The translations under genes and the position numbers were made by a program. From Undaria pinnatifida (lineage: Eukaryota > Sar > Phaeophyceae > Laminariales > Alariaceae), in the NCBI GenBank assembly GCA_012845835.1, contig JABAKD010000020.1, forward strand, positions 5,993,915 through 6,057,914: a stretch of 64,000 nt of DNA. The letters run 5' to 3'. The notes beneath the pieces were generated by a model. That model ran no database searches, was not told the origin of the DNA, and saw only the letters and a list, made by a program, of their open reading frames with translations. Position 1 is the stretch's first letter; each line of letters starts with the position of its first letter. Below, piece by piece: positions 44,001 to 55,825 of the stretch.

Positions 44001-45509
44001 GCTGTACCGTACCGCATGAAAAATACTACCGTCCTCCCCATGATAATCCTGTACTGCTGCTGTACTGCTGTAGACTACTCCCGTGCCGTACAACGAGCGA
44101 CCCCCCACACCCTTCCGTCCCTTCTCTCTCCTTTCCTCTCCCCGTCCCTCCTCTCTTCTTCCCTCTCCCTGTCTCTCCTCCCTCCCCCCCCCCCCTGCCC
44201 GCGCTCTCACCGGCGGCTGCGCACTCGCGTCCTCCCCGACGTTCTCTGGGTCCACCTGAACCGGGATTACCTCTCCCGCCTCCTCGGGCTCGCGCGCGAG
44301 GGTACCGTTTGGCGGCGGTGCCTGCGCCTCTTCCACCTGAGCGTCGATGCCGTTGGCCACGGGGGCTGAGGGAGCTCGAAAGGGGAACGAGCGGAACACC
44401 GCTAGGACCTGTTCAGTGGACGATGGGGACGCGAACAGACGCGGACCAGGGTACGGACCAAGGCGCGGAACAGGACGCAAACGTGGAACAAGACGCGGGA
44501 CAGGGCAAGGACGAGGGATAGGGCAAGGACGAGGGTAAGGACGAGCACTAAGACGTGGACGGCCATAACGATGATAAGGAGGAGGAGAAGGTCGAGGAGG
44601 AGGGAGAAAGACGGAGAGGACGAGGACAACGAGGAGGAGAGCGCGATGACGACGGCGACGACGGGCGTGGAGCGGAGGGGACGTGGAGCACCATGAAGGC
44701 GTCGGCGTCGGTCGTCGGTCGTCGTCTGGGGGAGAGAGGGGGGGTGGAGGTGCGTACCATGAGCAATTGCCACCGTCGAACTCGCGGGAGGAAACCTGTC
44801 TGCTTGTGGTTTCACCCGAGACCTCCTGTCACTATTATGCCTGCTGCTGCTGTTGTTGCCGCTGGTTACGCCGGTGCTACTGGTGCATTCCTTAGTGGCT
44901 TCCTTAATGACGAACAACTGACAAACTACTGTTCATTGCTTCAGTTACCTTAGCCCGCGATGTTTCAGGTAAATAGTCCTTAAAGTCGCCTGTAACCCCT
45001 TTGGTGATACTGCAAACAACGCTCAATTCTAAGTCCAATACTTTGTCCCGCAAACCCTAGGCGCAATTCTGTATGTGTCAAGGCTAATGCTATTTTCCTT
45101 TTGAAGCAAATCGCCAGGTGCTTCTGCAAAACAAAATATGGTCGTACGACACCCCGTTTAATACATCAACAAATGGTGTTCGTATTGACTACAATGAGAG
45201 AACGTATAATAAGAGGTTACGATGCAGACGTACCTGCTATATACCAACTAGCCTGCAGCATTGTTTCAAGCATGTCTGTTCACAACAAACCAACAGCGTG
45301 ACGTTACGATGATGCACACCGGCCGGTAGCCCAAACCCACCCACCTGCTGTTCCCTCTGTTCTTCCTCCGCGGGAGACTGCGCCTCGTAAAGCCCTGAGT
45401 TGTGCAGGCACGCGAACGTCTGCCGGAGAGCCTGTTCGTGGTTTCCCCCGTGCTCCGTAAGCAGAGAAGCGACGACTTCCTGCAGGCGCGCGTCGGCTTC
45501 TTCCATTCC
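41081..45509 (-). CDS. ADF/cofilin-homology domain protein with long disordered region
   Basis: Predicted actin-binding or coactosin-like protein. Exons: 45509-45345 (ARLQEVVASLLTEHGGNHEQ...), 44408-44211 (VLAVFRSFPFRAPSAPVANG...), 43698-42432, 41221-41081; junctions are phase 0. The third exon starts PEALLPLNPAELEEEQQRAV, runs through ~200 residues rich in Gly, Glu and Ala, then Ala/Ser/Pro. It ends with the ADF-H core: LRRKHRFLVMRIDGTEVVAD, CRYAVYDQELVTTDG and KLFFFTWLPHNATPHNK. The last exon completes the domain (VVYSHGKMTVRQRLQGLYDV...) and an acidic tail EEEEEDSDIDF. KLFFFTWLP plus the following K and YSHGK match the cofilin KLVFITW...KMxYASSK region. That exon is 1267 bp, one base off a multiple of three. 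The frame changes at a C15 run (43156-43170), so an indel there is likely. The 5' end may extend to 47458. Confidence 0.75.
41270..41875. repeat. Intronic minisatellite, TCATCATCGTCAG-like units
   Basis: About 600 bp of 9-20-bp units built from CATCATCGTCAGT fills half the last intron of the ADF-H gene. It produces a Ser/Val-rich shadow frame on the plus strand. Confidence 0.9.
43156..43170. other. C15 homopolymer at a reading-frame break
   Basis: Upstream of it (coding minus strand) the open frame runs from the acceptor at 43698. Downstream the ADF-H frame is shifted by one base. Removing one base or adding two would make the 43698-42432 exon continuous. Sequencing error, true length variation or a frameshift are all possible. 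Confidence 0.65.
44418..44560. repeat. Minisatellite, GGACAAGG(C)ACGAGG-like units
   Basis: Imperfect units GGGCAAGGACGAGG and GGACCAAGGCGCGGAACAGG. On the coding strand it reads as a C/T-rich GTCCTTGCCCT array just before the acceptor of the ADF-H exon at 44408. Confidence 0.75.
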
Positions 45510-46284
45510 CTTTACACGTGGGTGGGGCGTTGGGGGGGGGGGAGGAGGAGGCGGGGGTGTTTGCAAGTCGCAAGCAAGTCCTCCTTTCGTCCTTTTCCCT
45601 CCCTCTCTTCGCTATTCTCGTCGTCCGTTCCTTCCTCCCTTCCCTTTCGAGCGAGCGAGCGCGCCTCGGAGCGTTGCGGATGCCTTTTCCCCACCTTTTG
45701 TCTGCGTGTTGGCCGGGGTCGTTCGTCTGTGTGTTGGCGAGTAGACGAGGTGGGCGCAGAACGAATGGGGAGAGGCGTGGAGGGCGGGGGGGGGGGTACG
45801 GTTGGAGAATCTATGACGTGAACACTGAGGGACAGAATTCGTGCTAATGTATACCTTGCAGGAGTAAAACGAAAAATATTAAACGGACGCACGAACTCAT
45901 CGTACATTGGTACGCACTCGTTGTACGTTGCAGATACGATTCGTATGACATTTTAAAATACATTTGATACTGCTGTACCGGTTTGCATTCGTCTCGTCGG
46001 CGTTCTGAATGGGAGTGCTGCTGCTGCTGCCGTCTGCACGCGCGCACGTGCACTTGCTTGGTGGTACGCGCACGGGCACTTGCTTAGCGGTACGTACGCT
46101 CGCTCAGTATTGCCCAACTTCCACTCTCGAGACTTAGTATTGCCCCAAATTCCAACTCTCGAGACTTTTACTCTGGACTACGATCGGACCAGAACCTAGA
46201 CCTGTTTATTACAACCGAGGTGCTACTCCGTAGGTCGGGATGCCTTGTTTAGTGATATATTTTCGTCCCTTGTATCAGCTTTGC

Positions 46285-46625
46285 ACGTTTTCGTCCTCTT
46301 TCTCACTCCCTAGCTGTAACTCAGATCCGGGGTCACTAACCAGGCTCTTCACCCCCCCCGCTACGGTACGCACCTTCATTTTTAGGTTAGCGAGAATACT
46401 CCAGCCCTTTCTTCCCTCGTCGATTCGCATTGAATTGCGCTTACCTACTCTGCCAGGCGCTCTGAGCAGTTGATTCCTTTGATTTGTTTGTTCCTGTTGA
46501 AAAGGTCAAAAGTCCGACCCACGTGGAAGTCCGACCCACGTGGAAGTCCGACCCACGTGGGGTTCAAACCGACCAGAACCAACTCTTATTAATTCGAGGG
46601 TAACCACTGGTAGACCACCGGGACA
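46285..46625 (-). repeat. tRNA-derived SINE (family 1)
   Basis: On the minus strand: CGGTGGTCTACCAGTGGTTA, B box GGTTTGAACCCCACGTGG, three tandem copies of CCACGTGGGTCGGACTT, then the usual body and 3' end. Confidence 0.75.
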
Positions 46626-47335
46626 TTTGCAGCAGATAGTCGAAGCGGTTTGCGGTTTGTATGTTTACACGCCAGTACGAGGTAAGAGTGCGAAGGCAAA
46701 AGACAACGTCGTCCAATGCACATCAAGACATTCGTTTTTGTCCGAATAACGACTGAGCGAGTAAACCTATACCCCTGGTACTCGTACTCGTGGCGACCGC
46801 CGAAGCTGCTGCTACCGTTGCTGCCGGCGGTGCACGTACGTACAGTCTGTCATTACGAAGCAAGTGCAAACGATATCCTGCGTGTTGCCGTGATTTGATG
46901 TAGGGCAGGCGACCATTCGCTCGATATGACCGCAAGCGTTGCAACCGAATGCGCGCGATGATCTGGCGTTTTCGACGAACGGTCGACGCTGTCGCTGCGA
47001 GTGTTTAGGTCACAGCCTGCGTGATCTGTAAGCATGGGACCAAACCAAACGCTCCGAACTATCTGTTCTTCTGTCTTGGACCTTGGTGTGGTGTGCAACT
47101 TCAGTCCAAAAAGGTGCAGTTCCTGTTCTATTTTTGAGTGTATTCACGGAAGAGCAGTATATACGTCTGGGAGTAGCAGCATCAGAGGTGGACAATGACT
47201 CGCCGTCTCCTGGAGGCCGCTGATGGCGTAATCACTTACGGTATACACCCCTCAACGTGCGACAGTAGCTTGTCCAACATCAACACGGGTTCCGTCGCGG
47301 GGCAGCGCTCGCGTGCTACCGCAACCGTGGTTCAC

Positions 47336-47458
47336 CCCCCCTCTCAAGGAAACAAAGGTGAAGGTTGCATCAGCAGCAGGCAGGAAAGAACGCAATTCTT
47401 GCAGATTTTCTTTTTCGTAATAGTGCGCTTCGCTGTTGGGATCGCACCGCTTCAGCTT
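47336..47458 (-). CDS. Possible upstream exon (41 aa) of the ADF-H gene or a separate gene
   Basis: Open in phase 0 from an acceptor GTTACAACAG: KLKRCDPNSEAHYYEKENLQ then ELRSFLPAADATFTFVSLRG. It ends at a GTGAAC donor inside a G-run. Its phases would fit directly onto the exon at 45509. Composition is protein-like, but no domain is recognised and the link is inferred. Confidence 0.35.
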
Positions 47459-47858
47459 CTGTTGTAACGGCCGTGACTCGTCCCAATCATAGAACATTTC
47501 TTTCCTTGGTCTTCCTTACCTCAGCACGTGCACATAAGAAGGGAAGCCCGGACCGAACCGCAGCGTAGTGGACAGTAGACAAGGATGGTCGCAGGCAATC
47601 GCAGGCATAAGAAAAGTTCGGCGGGACTTGCGGCAGTGGAACTCCTTGCCGGGGATAATATCATGTACCCCCTGTACAGAAAGTCATACCATATAACTCC
47701 TCAAATGAGATTTTACATTTTACGATTTTACAGGGCTGGTTATATATGAAGATCCGTAATTGTGGCCAGAGGCTGTGAGCGTGGGGTTAAAGAGCTAGGG
47801 AAGGCCGCCGCATCCTGCAGGAGCCAGAGGGCTCTAGGGGAGCAGCGAGGTCGCGACT
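47459..47858. promoter_or_regulatory. Possible bidirectional promoter interval
   Basis: 400 bp between the minus-strand exon at 47458 and the plus-strand ATG at 47859, without dispersed repeats. Assignment rests on position only. Confidence 0.25.
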
Positions 47859-48023
47859 ATGTCTCGGCTGCAGACGGAGAATTCGTCGGTGTCGACGGAC
47901 AGACACATGCAGAGCTTGCGAGAGGTTCACGAACGGCTCGTCGCCTTTATCAACGCCCACGTTGGTCTGTCCAAGTTTACTCTGAGTTTAGCGGACTCTA
48001 TCGTCGACTTCTACTCTCCTGAG
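47859..48023 (+). CDS. First exon of an unidentified gene (55 aa)
   Basis: The ATG opens MSRLQTENSSVSTDRHMQSL then REVHERLVAFINAHVGLSKF and TLSLADSIVDFYSPE. It ends exactly at CCTGAG|GTAAGA, a near-consensus donor. The helical, heptad-like character suggests a membrane-curving (BAR-type) or coiled-coil protein, which is only a guess. A possible continuation is 50152-50212, after CCCTATTTCATAG, read either as IEALRDQPKLRAEDGNRHAA (phase-compatible) or in another frame. A further possible exon is at 57522. Downstream exons are not resolved, so the gene is partial. Confidence 0.5.
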
Positions 48024-48779
48024 GTAAGAGCAAAGCACCTTTTCGTACATGATGAGTAAACTCGTGTCTGACACGAAGCAACGCCACCACAACATATCGG
48101 TCTGCCTTTTGAGCAATTTAATTTAGCCCTTTGTATCTGATAGCGGCTCCCGGACAGCGCGTGCCTGTGACTCATCTCCCTCGCCCCCGCGAAAGGACCC
48201 AGGACCGAGCAGCAACGCAACGTTTAACTTTTTCAGCCTGAATTTTTTGGTAAATTATTTTTTTTGTTGGTGCAACAACCCCCCCTCCCTCTGTGCGTGT
48301 TTGTAGGCCTCTTGTTTTGCGCAACACTATTTTCAAGATAACATTTTTTTTTCATTTTTTGTTGGGCCCCCGAGTATCGATTTTGTTTTTCCTGTGGCGC
48401 AACGACCCGAAGACAAACGAAACAACAATAATCTCTTTCCATTTTCCGGAGGCTTGAAAGTCAGAGCATAGATTAGGCACAAGCGACTGCGGCATCGGTC
48501 GCTCGACTCGGTCGCTCGACACCGTCATCGACACTTTTCAACAAAAAAAAAAGTGTAGTAGAGTCATCATCGTCATGTGCTGGGTGTGCTTCGTATTTTC
48601 ATTTGGTTTTTGAAAAATCGCGCGGCTTTTGTTTTTTGAATATATCCGCGGACCTCGGCTACTGCTGTGCTGTGCATGTGTACAAACAAGAAGAAAATCG
48701 ATGCATCGTGTATGAGATCAATCATATGTACGATACGATACATTTTCTCCTCGTACGACCTTGCCTGTACGAGAGGGTA

Positions 48780-49594
48780 AGGGCCCGAATTAACGAGGAA
48801 CTTGCAAAATCGAATTTCGATTTTTTTTTTTTAATTTCATGAAAAATCCACGAAAAATTCAACTTTGGTTCTTATCAAGGAACGGCGCAGTGCGTTCTAG
48901 GAAATAAAAAAATTCTAAAAACGCAAAAGGGTCAACGAACACCCGTGGGCAACGGCCGAGGCGAGCGATGGCTCGCGTCCTCCCCGGAGCGCCGCGGCTA
49001 GCCGCAGATTCTTTTGGCCGGCAGCGGCTTGGAGGCTATGGCTCTAGGTGTCTCTTGGATGGGCTGGCGCCACCCCGCCGCCCGACACGGGCAGCAGCGA
49101 CGGGGATATAGCTGTCGAACTTCTGAGCGAAGTCATCATGTGGTAGTTGGTCGTGTAACTTTCGAGGTGCAGGGGGACGAAAAACTGGGTTTGCGGCGGT
49201 CTCGGTTGTTTTCGAAGCGTCGCAGGCGGTCTAGGCTGTGCTAAGGACCTTCGGAGGCCGCGCTGCGGCTGCTCCGGTGGTCCTACCTCTCGCAATGTTG
49301 GCTGCTCGCCTCTCAATCAGCCGACGACATGGCACCAATTCGCGTGGCCGGCTTCGGTTACACAGAACAAGCCATGTCTAGGTGGACAAACTCCCTAAAT
49401 TCAATTTCGATTTTCGACAAAATTCGACCGAGAAAGTCTTTTTTTACTTCTTTGTTGAATTTGATTTTTCGTAATAATTCTGAGAATGCCTGCTTGGTGA
49501 TTCATTTCTTGACCAATCAGGTGCAAATTAAATTAAATTCTATAAAAAAAAATCGAAATTCGATTTTGCAAGTTCCTCGTTAATACGGGCCCTA
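48780..49594 (+). mobile_element. TIR element family E, intact copy (815 bp)
   Basis: The left end GGGCCCGAATTAACGAGGAA and the inverted right end GGGCCCGTATTAACGAGGAA extend to about 50 bp of terminal inverted repeat, including ...CTTGCAAAATCGAATTTCGA. Both sides are flanked by TAA, compatible with a 2-3-bp target duplication (mariner or PIF/Harbinger-like). The GC-rich centre contains a frame AMALGVSWMGWR...TFEVQGDEKL...SRLFSKRRR. No transposase was recognised, so it is probably non-autonomous. Confidence 0.75.
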
Positions 49595-50392
49595 AATTCG
49601 TCCAAAATTTTTGTAAAATTGTGTTTCGACTCCGGGTCCCGACTCTCCGAGCACTCCGAACCAAATAAACATCGAACATCTGGTGTGGTCGCAATGAACA
49701 GCATAGACAAACAGCTGAAACAAATTTGCTCTTTTTTTGCGCCTACCCACAACACGTTCGTACCAGGTATACATATGCTACCTGTACCTGGTAGCTGGTA
49801 GTGTTTTCTAGAGCCACGAAATCGCGAAATACGAAATGAAACAGCTACTTGTACACAGCCCACGTGCATGCCCGTCCCAAGTCGATCGCCGATCCAACAA
49901 CCGGAACACTAAATTTGTACGCGCTTAACGTGCGCACAACATACAGCATACAGCATAGCAGCACGACCAGAGTCAGTACGTACGACGTGCTCACGTGTAC
50001 CAGGTATACCTGTCACTACATCTACAGCAGTAGCTCGTGTTTAGCGATATCATCCCCCCGGTATATTTTGCTGCAACGCACAACCCACACTTTCCTACAG
50101 CCTTTCAGAAGACAGAACAGTTTTTATTTTCCTGCCTTCCCTATTTCATAGATTGAAGCGCTCCGTGATCAGCCCAAACTTCGTGCAGAAGATGGCAATC
50201 GTCATGCTGCTCGTACGTGTTATACGCAGCGGCTATAATATGCAGTAGCGGTCGAGCATCGGGCGGGTTGGGGGGAGGCGGGTGGGTCGGGCGGCTATTT
50301 AGGATTTTTCCTGATACTTCAATTTTTTATTTTTCTCAGACCAATGCACCAGTTGGCAAAATTCAAAAACGTCGAGCACCAGCAGTGGCAAA

Positions 50393-50492
50393 GCTGTTGT
50401 CGTTGTTGCTGTTCTCACATTAACTCGCATAAGTAAGTCCATGGTCACAGGACAGGCTCCAGTCACTCTGGAGCTGAGGAATACCCTATTAG
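50393..50492 (-). repeat. Retroposon D, 3' fragment
   Basis: GTTGTCGTTGTTGCTGTTCT, then TCCATGGTCACAGGACAGGC and CAGTCACTCTGGAGCTGAGG. Same 3' end as at 14.2 and 17.1 kb. Confidence 0.7.
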
Positions 50493-50499
50493 CTGTACC

Positions 50500-50640
50500 C
50501 TGTGCTGAGCATAGAAGTGAATGCACTTGCGTACCCGGGGGGAGAAGGTGTGGCACCTGTAACCACGGCTTTTGTTCAGTGGTCGCTTAGGGTAAAACCG
50601 AGGTGAACCTCATACTGCTTTGAACGAGTTGAGCTGGAAG
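50500..50640 (+). repeat. SINE family 2, 3' fragment
   Basis: GGGGGGAGAAGGTGTGGCAC then CTGTAACCACGGCTTTTGTTCAG matches the 3' region of the 51.8- and 59.3-kb SINEs. Confidence 0.5.
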
Positions 50641-51626
50641 GTAGAGGTGATAACCAATGCAATTGAACACAACCCTATTTTGTTGTTGTGGTAGTAAACT
50701 ACTTGGAAATTGACTGGACATGGTTTCAGTAGGCTACGTTTGTGCCCACATCAAGAGGCACTCCTGCTGCTGCTGGCGGCGGCGAGGTCGTCTTGCTGCT
50801 GTGATGTACCAGTATACTGCTACTAATGCCCATGGGGCCAGAGTTCTTTGCAGCAGCTGCAGATGACACGATACTGAGACGTGTATATACGTCCCAAGTA
50901 TTCGTAACTTGTGTTATTATGCTGTGCTTTCGCCATACAGCATACGAGTATGGTATGCTCAGGCGCAGCGCGCAGTACATACCGATATGACGCACGATAA
51001 CGCGGAAGAATAAGTACTGCCGCTGCTGCGGCTGCTTCCCCAAAGTCGGCATGCCGGGTGTCAGCCCCATCTCTCTGCGGACTGATTGAAAGATGCTGGC
51101 GATGGTGGCGAATACGAAGGGTCGGATTTGGTGTGAAAACGGAATTCTTCGTTCTTCGCTCCCTCTCTGTATCTGCCTCTGCTTTGTTTACTTATTTGTG
51201 TTGAGACAAGAGGAGAGTAAAGCACAACCCTCGTCCAAAGCCTACGCCGCACATGAGAGGACATCCACTAGAGACTTACGTTCAATTTTCATGTATCACT
51301 GCGCCTTTCTGCATTTTGTCTGGTTTATGTCCCATTCCAGGAGTCCTGTTTTTTAGTCTAAACATATAATTTGTATCTATCTAGGATGAAGAATCGTGAT
51401 GAACACTGCTTCTGTGTACTCTGCTGATGACGTTCGGTCGGTAAAGACAACACACGCGCAACACGAGTTCACAACAGATCAAATACCTGATACCTGGTAC
51501 ACCCAGGATTATTATATCTCACCAGTATTAAATTGCGGAGTAAATACCTGGTAGATGTGGGATCAGCTACATACGTCTGATGGGATCAGCATCAACGTCG
51601 TGTATCTTAGATGCAGCTGGTGCGGG

Positions 51627-51800
51627 GGGGGGGGGGGGGGCGGGGGGGAGGGGCGGGGGGGGACCGAGCGGTTTGTCCGTTTTACAGGTAGATCGCCGAA
51701 GCGTGTTGGATCGCCGTCTTTTTATGAAATATTCTAACCACGTCAGCTGTGAGTTCGACGAAGTCAGGGTCGATTCTCATCTTTGCAAGCTGCGTTGTTG
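51627..51800 (+). repeat. G-rich run followed by a repeat C fragment
   Basis: An interrupted poly-G tract (51627-51661) is followed by GTCAGCTGTGAGTTCGACGA and TCTCATCTTTGCAAGCTGCG, the inner part of repeat C. Confidence 0.6.
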
Positions 51801-51817
51801 GTACTTGTAGCATAATA

Positions 51818-52120
51818 ACCGGTCGCCCTGCTGGCGTATCAGGTTATCCTCGAGCCTGGTACAGGTCAGCCTCGTGAGTTCGAGCCCCGCCGAGTGCATA
51901 AAAGTATAAATTCGTGGGGACTTTTTCTTGTCCACAAGTTGACTTGCCGAAAGCGCGAGAGTGTGAGTTAGCAACACTCGATGAAGAATCGACGAGCAGT
52001 GGGATTGCTGAACCCTATGCGCGATAAAAATTGAAGGCAAGAACCAGGGGGGAGAAAGGACGACACGTGTGACCACGGCTTGTCCAGAAGAAGCTGGAAA
52101 GTAGAAGTGTGAGAAAAAAA
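51818..52120 (+). repeat. tRNA-derived SINE (family 2)
   Basis: The head GGTCGCCCTGCTGGCGTATC with AGGTTATCCTCGAGCC and B box GAGTTCGAGCCCCGCC is followed by GTGGGGACTTTTTCTTGTCC, AGCGCGAGAGTGTGAGTTAG, GATGAAGAATCGACGAGCAG and TGTGACCACGGCTTGTCCAG. The same order recurs at 63.27 kb, and its body at 59.3 kb. Confidence 0.8.
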
Positions 52121-52734
52121 AATGTGGGGAGAGTAATGGGATTGGGTCCTATTATTATTATTGTTATTATTTTTTTTTGTTCTTGTGCACGCAGCATTTA
52201 ATATATTTTGTTTTTCTCCATTATAATGGCTGGTTTGGACATTTTTGCTCTATTAATAATAGGGGACGAATATTGAGCTAGATCCAATAATTCTATTTCA
52301 CAAATTTATTAGTGCTGTAGTTCCCACTGTAATACTGCTCTAGGACATGTATGGCGGACGGATTGTGGGTGAATGGCTTGGTCAGGGTTGTTGGTACTTG
52401 TGGTTCAATACCAGGTGCGTTAGGTAAGTGTTCGGTTGTTCGCATTAGCTATTTCAAGCTGCAGACCAGTCACCACGTATTTGGTTTATACTACAAGTAG
52501 TACGAGTTGTGCTGCTGTCCAGCTGATCTGAGCTGGTATTGTACTGCTGCTTCTGTAAGAGCACGTGGCACATGTGCATGCCGTCATTTTTCTGCGTACC
52601 CCCTCCATTCCTCCCTCCGCCTCGCACGGAGCACCTCCGCCGCTCCCTCGCTCCCTCTTGATTCGCACATGGACGAACCCACATTGTTTCTTGGTCGTCG
52701 CCGGCAGCACCAGTAAATAGACAAGCTTGAATAG

Positions 52735-52870
52735 CTTATTAACAGGAGTGGGAATGCTTAAACTCTGTGCTCGATTAAGAGAAAGGCACGTACCGGGAGG
52801 GAGAAAGGAAAACACTGTGGTGACCATGACCTTGTCCAGAGGTCGCTGAGGGTAAAACTTCCTACGAGTA
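52735..52870 (+). repeat. SINE family 2, 3' part
   Basis: GTACCGGGAGGGAGAAAGGA, then GTGACCATGACCTTGTCCAG and AGGTCGCTGAGGGTAAAACT. No tRNA-like head. Confidence 0.55.
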
Positions 52871-52949
52871 CGTAAAGTTGGAACGTGACAGATACCTGGT
52901 ACCTGGTAACAGCTGTCATGATGAAAAAAAAACAAGAGCTGACCTTTGA

Positions 52950-54030
52950 TAGGGTCAGGCCCATAATGCCTTTTTTTTCCGTGTTTTATGCCCTATTTTT
53001 GGAAAAAGAATATGCCAGAAATCGTCGAATATGCCGTCAATTATGCCATAATTACGTGGATATGCCCCGCATATATGCTGCGTGAAACGGGTGTTTTCAT
53101 GCTAGATTGTGCGTCCAGGGGCACCCAATGCTTGTGTTGCATGCTCTATTATTGCTCTCTATGTCGTTGACCTCTTAATTGATCATTTTTTGATCAAATG
53201 GCAAGCTGTAAAAAGTGAAAAGCGTGTTTTCTGTTTTTTCTGCTGTCAGCGCGGCATGGCAAGACTAAATGTACATTTTGCATTTTTTGGTGCTCTCAGA
53301 GCGCAACGCGCAGCTGCGTTTTAGCTTTGTGGGGGCCAACCGCAAACATGAGGAAACATAAGGATATGAGGATGTCCCCGAGATGAGCAAAGAAAAGAAG
53401 AACCGCCAAACTTGCAAAAAATTCCACGATCCCAACGTCGCAAAATCAAGGGACCAAGGCACAGCACAGCCAAAACGCTGCCACCTCCCGCCGAAATCTA
53501 CGCGTTCCCCAGCAACAGAAACAAGTACCAAATGCATTGCAAAGTACAAATGGGTATCTGCAGTCTCTGCAAACGAATTTCGCCGAGAACGCCACATCCC
53601 CCCGTCCCCCCCACCACTTCGAAAAAACAGCAGTCTCCTACGAGCGTAGTTTGGATCCCCTGTTGTACTTGAGAAGAACTGCTGCCCCAATTCTGTCACT
53701 GTACGAGTTCTCCTGCCGATCGTCGAGAGCAGCGCGAAGGATAGAAAAAACCCTCTCTATGAAAGCGGAAGAGGGTTGGATCAGAGCTATGTCTTGGGCT
53801 ACGTTGAACCAAGCAGGAAGTTTTTCCTTGTTGTCGTCCCAGAAAGCCCACAAGTCGTATCCAGAGCTCGTTTGAGACGCTGCTGTGTTGTACACACCGC
53901 CAGCGATAGGGATATGCCCATCCCCGATGCTGGATATGCTCTTTTTGTCCATATATGCTTCAGCATTATGCTTACGCCCAAAAGGCCTGATTGTGCCCAA
54001 AGAAATGCGGGCATTATGGGCCAGAGCCTA
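52950..54030 (-). mobile_element. hAT-family DNA transposon, deleted copy with intact target duplication
   Basis: The ends TAGGGTCAGGCCCATAATGC (left) and, inverted, TAGGCTCTGGCCCATAATGC (right) form 21-bp terminal inverted repeats with two mismatches. They are flanked by a perfect 8-bp duplication ACCTTTGA at 52942-52949 and 54031-54038. TIR start and 8-bp duplication are hallmarks of hAT elements. At 1.08 kb it is far shorter than an autonomous hAT. The transposase C-terminus survives inside. Confidence 0.9.
53638..54000 (-). pseudogene. hAT transposase C-terminal dimerisation domain, remnant
   Basis: 120-codon open frame. Residues ~50-115 read WAFWDDNKEKLPAWFNVAQD, then LIQPSSAFIERVFSILRAAL and a C-terminal LLKYNRG. 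This fits the hAT dimerisation signature (xxP.L..lA..lL.ip.sSa.sERvFS). The BED finger and RNase H-like core are gone, so it cannot act alone. The frame starts 30 bp inside the right terminal repeat, showing that the deletion removed the N-terminal two thirds. Confidence 0.8.
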
Positions 54031-54224
54031 ACCTTTGAACATCTGGGAACTGGGGGTTTCAGCACCTTCGCAGGCGTGTTCGACCCGGGACACGGGTTAC
54101 TGAGGCGTGATTTTTTGGAATGCCCGTCAATCGTTGTTCGAGACGCATCCAACGCCGTCTGTCGTTTCTCTAGGATTTCATTTTTTTTTCTCTTGCGCCC
54201 ATCCTTTCTATTATTATTGTCGCG

Positions 54225-54640
54225 CGTTTCCTCTCTCCGTCTCGCTTCCTAGATGTCACCTATATCCGGGTTCACTTAACAGGTTCTTCTCCCCCCTCCC
54301 CACTACGGTACGTCCTTTCATTTTTACCACGAGAGTATTCCAGCAGTCACTAAACAGGCCCTTCTTCCCCCTCCCCACTACGGTACGTCCCTTCTTTTTT
54401 TCGCGAGAGTATTCCATCTATTTCTTCCCTCGTCGACTCGGCATCAAATTGTGACGACCCACGCCACCACAGGTAGTAGGGCAGGTGCTCTCAGCTGTTG
54501 GTGCCTTTGCTTTTTATTTTTAATGTTTGCAGGTACACTCAGAAGTCCGACCCACGTGAGATTTGAACCCCGGAACCACCTCTTGTAGCATTCGAGGGTA
54601 TAGCGCCACTTCGTATTATAGATTACCGGGGCGACGGGGT
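54225..54640 (-). repeat. tRNA-derived SINE (family 1) with internal duplication
   Basis: On the minus strand: head near 54630, B box GGGTTCAAATCTCACGTGGG, body, then GGGACGTACCGTAGTGGGGA. That last segment appears twice (54290-54320 and 54355-54390). A 3' end like that of the 46.3-kb copy follows. Confidence 0.7.
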
Positions 54641-55184
54641 TGTTATACACCAGGTACCTGGTAATATATTTCAAATACGTTGGCTGCGGGTTCGAAAATT
54701 TGTCGATGCACGCTGCGTTTCTTTCTCAAAACCAGGTACGGACGTGATTATCTGAAAAACGTTTTTGTTTTAGGCATGAAATCTGATGAAACGGCGATGT
54801 AACAAATGGAAATGTGTTCCTGTTTGTTGTCCGACAATGACCGCGCGGTACGAACTCAACTCCGAACGACGACCCTGGACAAAATAAGGGGGTTGTATTC
54901 AATATTGTTCTCACCATAGGGCCGCAAGTACTCTGGACTGAGCCGAAGTTGGTGGATTCTGGGTCAAAAACACGCGAAAACATGTAGTTATACATCATTG
55001 CCAGGTACCTGGTACGTATACCTACTATTTTTGGCGAAAACTGTAGTTATACATTATTTTATAACTAATTTTCATTATTGCCAGGTACCAGGTACGTATA
55101 CCTACTACTTTGGAAAATTTGTGAGCTATTTTCGCTCAAAATGCTTACCATAATAGTAGGCTTTTTAGACCTACCATTATCAAA

Positions 55185-55385
55185 AAAATTGAGCGTTTAT
55201 TTCTGGTGATTTTTTTTCTGGTTTTGAGGCTCCAGAAATAAGTGCATGCGAAATTAAGGTATACCTGTTATTATGCAAATTGTTTGAGCGAAATAGACCT
55301 ACTATTGATATTATGGAATTTTTTTGAGCGATTATTTCTGGCGTTTTTTTTTCAGTTTTGAGGCTCCAGAAATAACTGCATGAAA
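55185..55385. repeat. Tandem pair of hairpin-bearing repeats, period about 141 bp
   Basis: GAGCGTTTATTTCTGGTGAT and GAGCGATTATTTCTGGCGTT are each followed by TTTTGAGGCTCCAGAAATAA. Within each unit TTATTTCTGG pairs with CCAGAAATAA. Confidence 0.7.
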
Positions 55386-55825
55386 AATAAAGGGCGTCCA
55401 TTATGGCTTGTATTTTTTGGAAAGTGGTTTTATTTTGAATTTTGGTAGGTCTTGTTTTACCGTTTGCCTCTATTATTGAAAACCTGGCACGCACACTGTC
55501 GCCTGCGACGTTAGGTCAGCACCGCCGCTGCTGCTGTCTCTGCTGGTGTGGTGCTGGTGTGGTGCTGTTGTGGTGGTTTTTGATGGTGGTGGTGCTGCTG
55601 CTGTCGTGTTTGTGTGAGGACGAAGCTCTGTCTCGCACGCAACAAGCGCGGTATGCTGTTGGTGTGTTTTTGATTTTTTGCTGTGGGTGTTGGGAGGCGT
55701 GTACAGCAGACAGGTATCATACCAGGTACAAAGTAGGCAGTTGTGACATGTGATACTTCGTACGAGGTAGTATCCTAAAGTCCAACAATCCCAGTTCTGA
55801 GAGGATGGAAGAGCTGTTACGCCAA

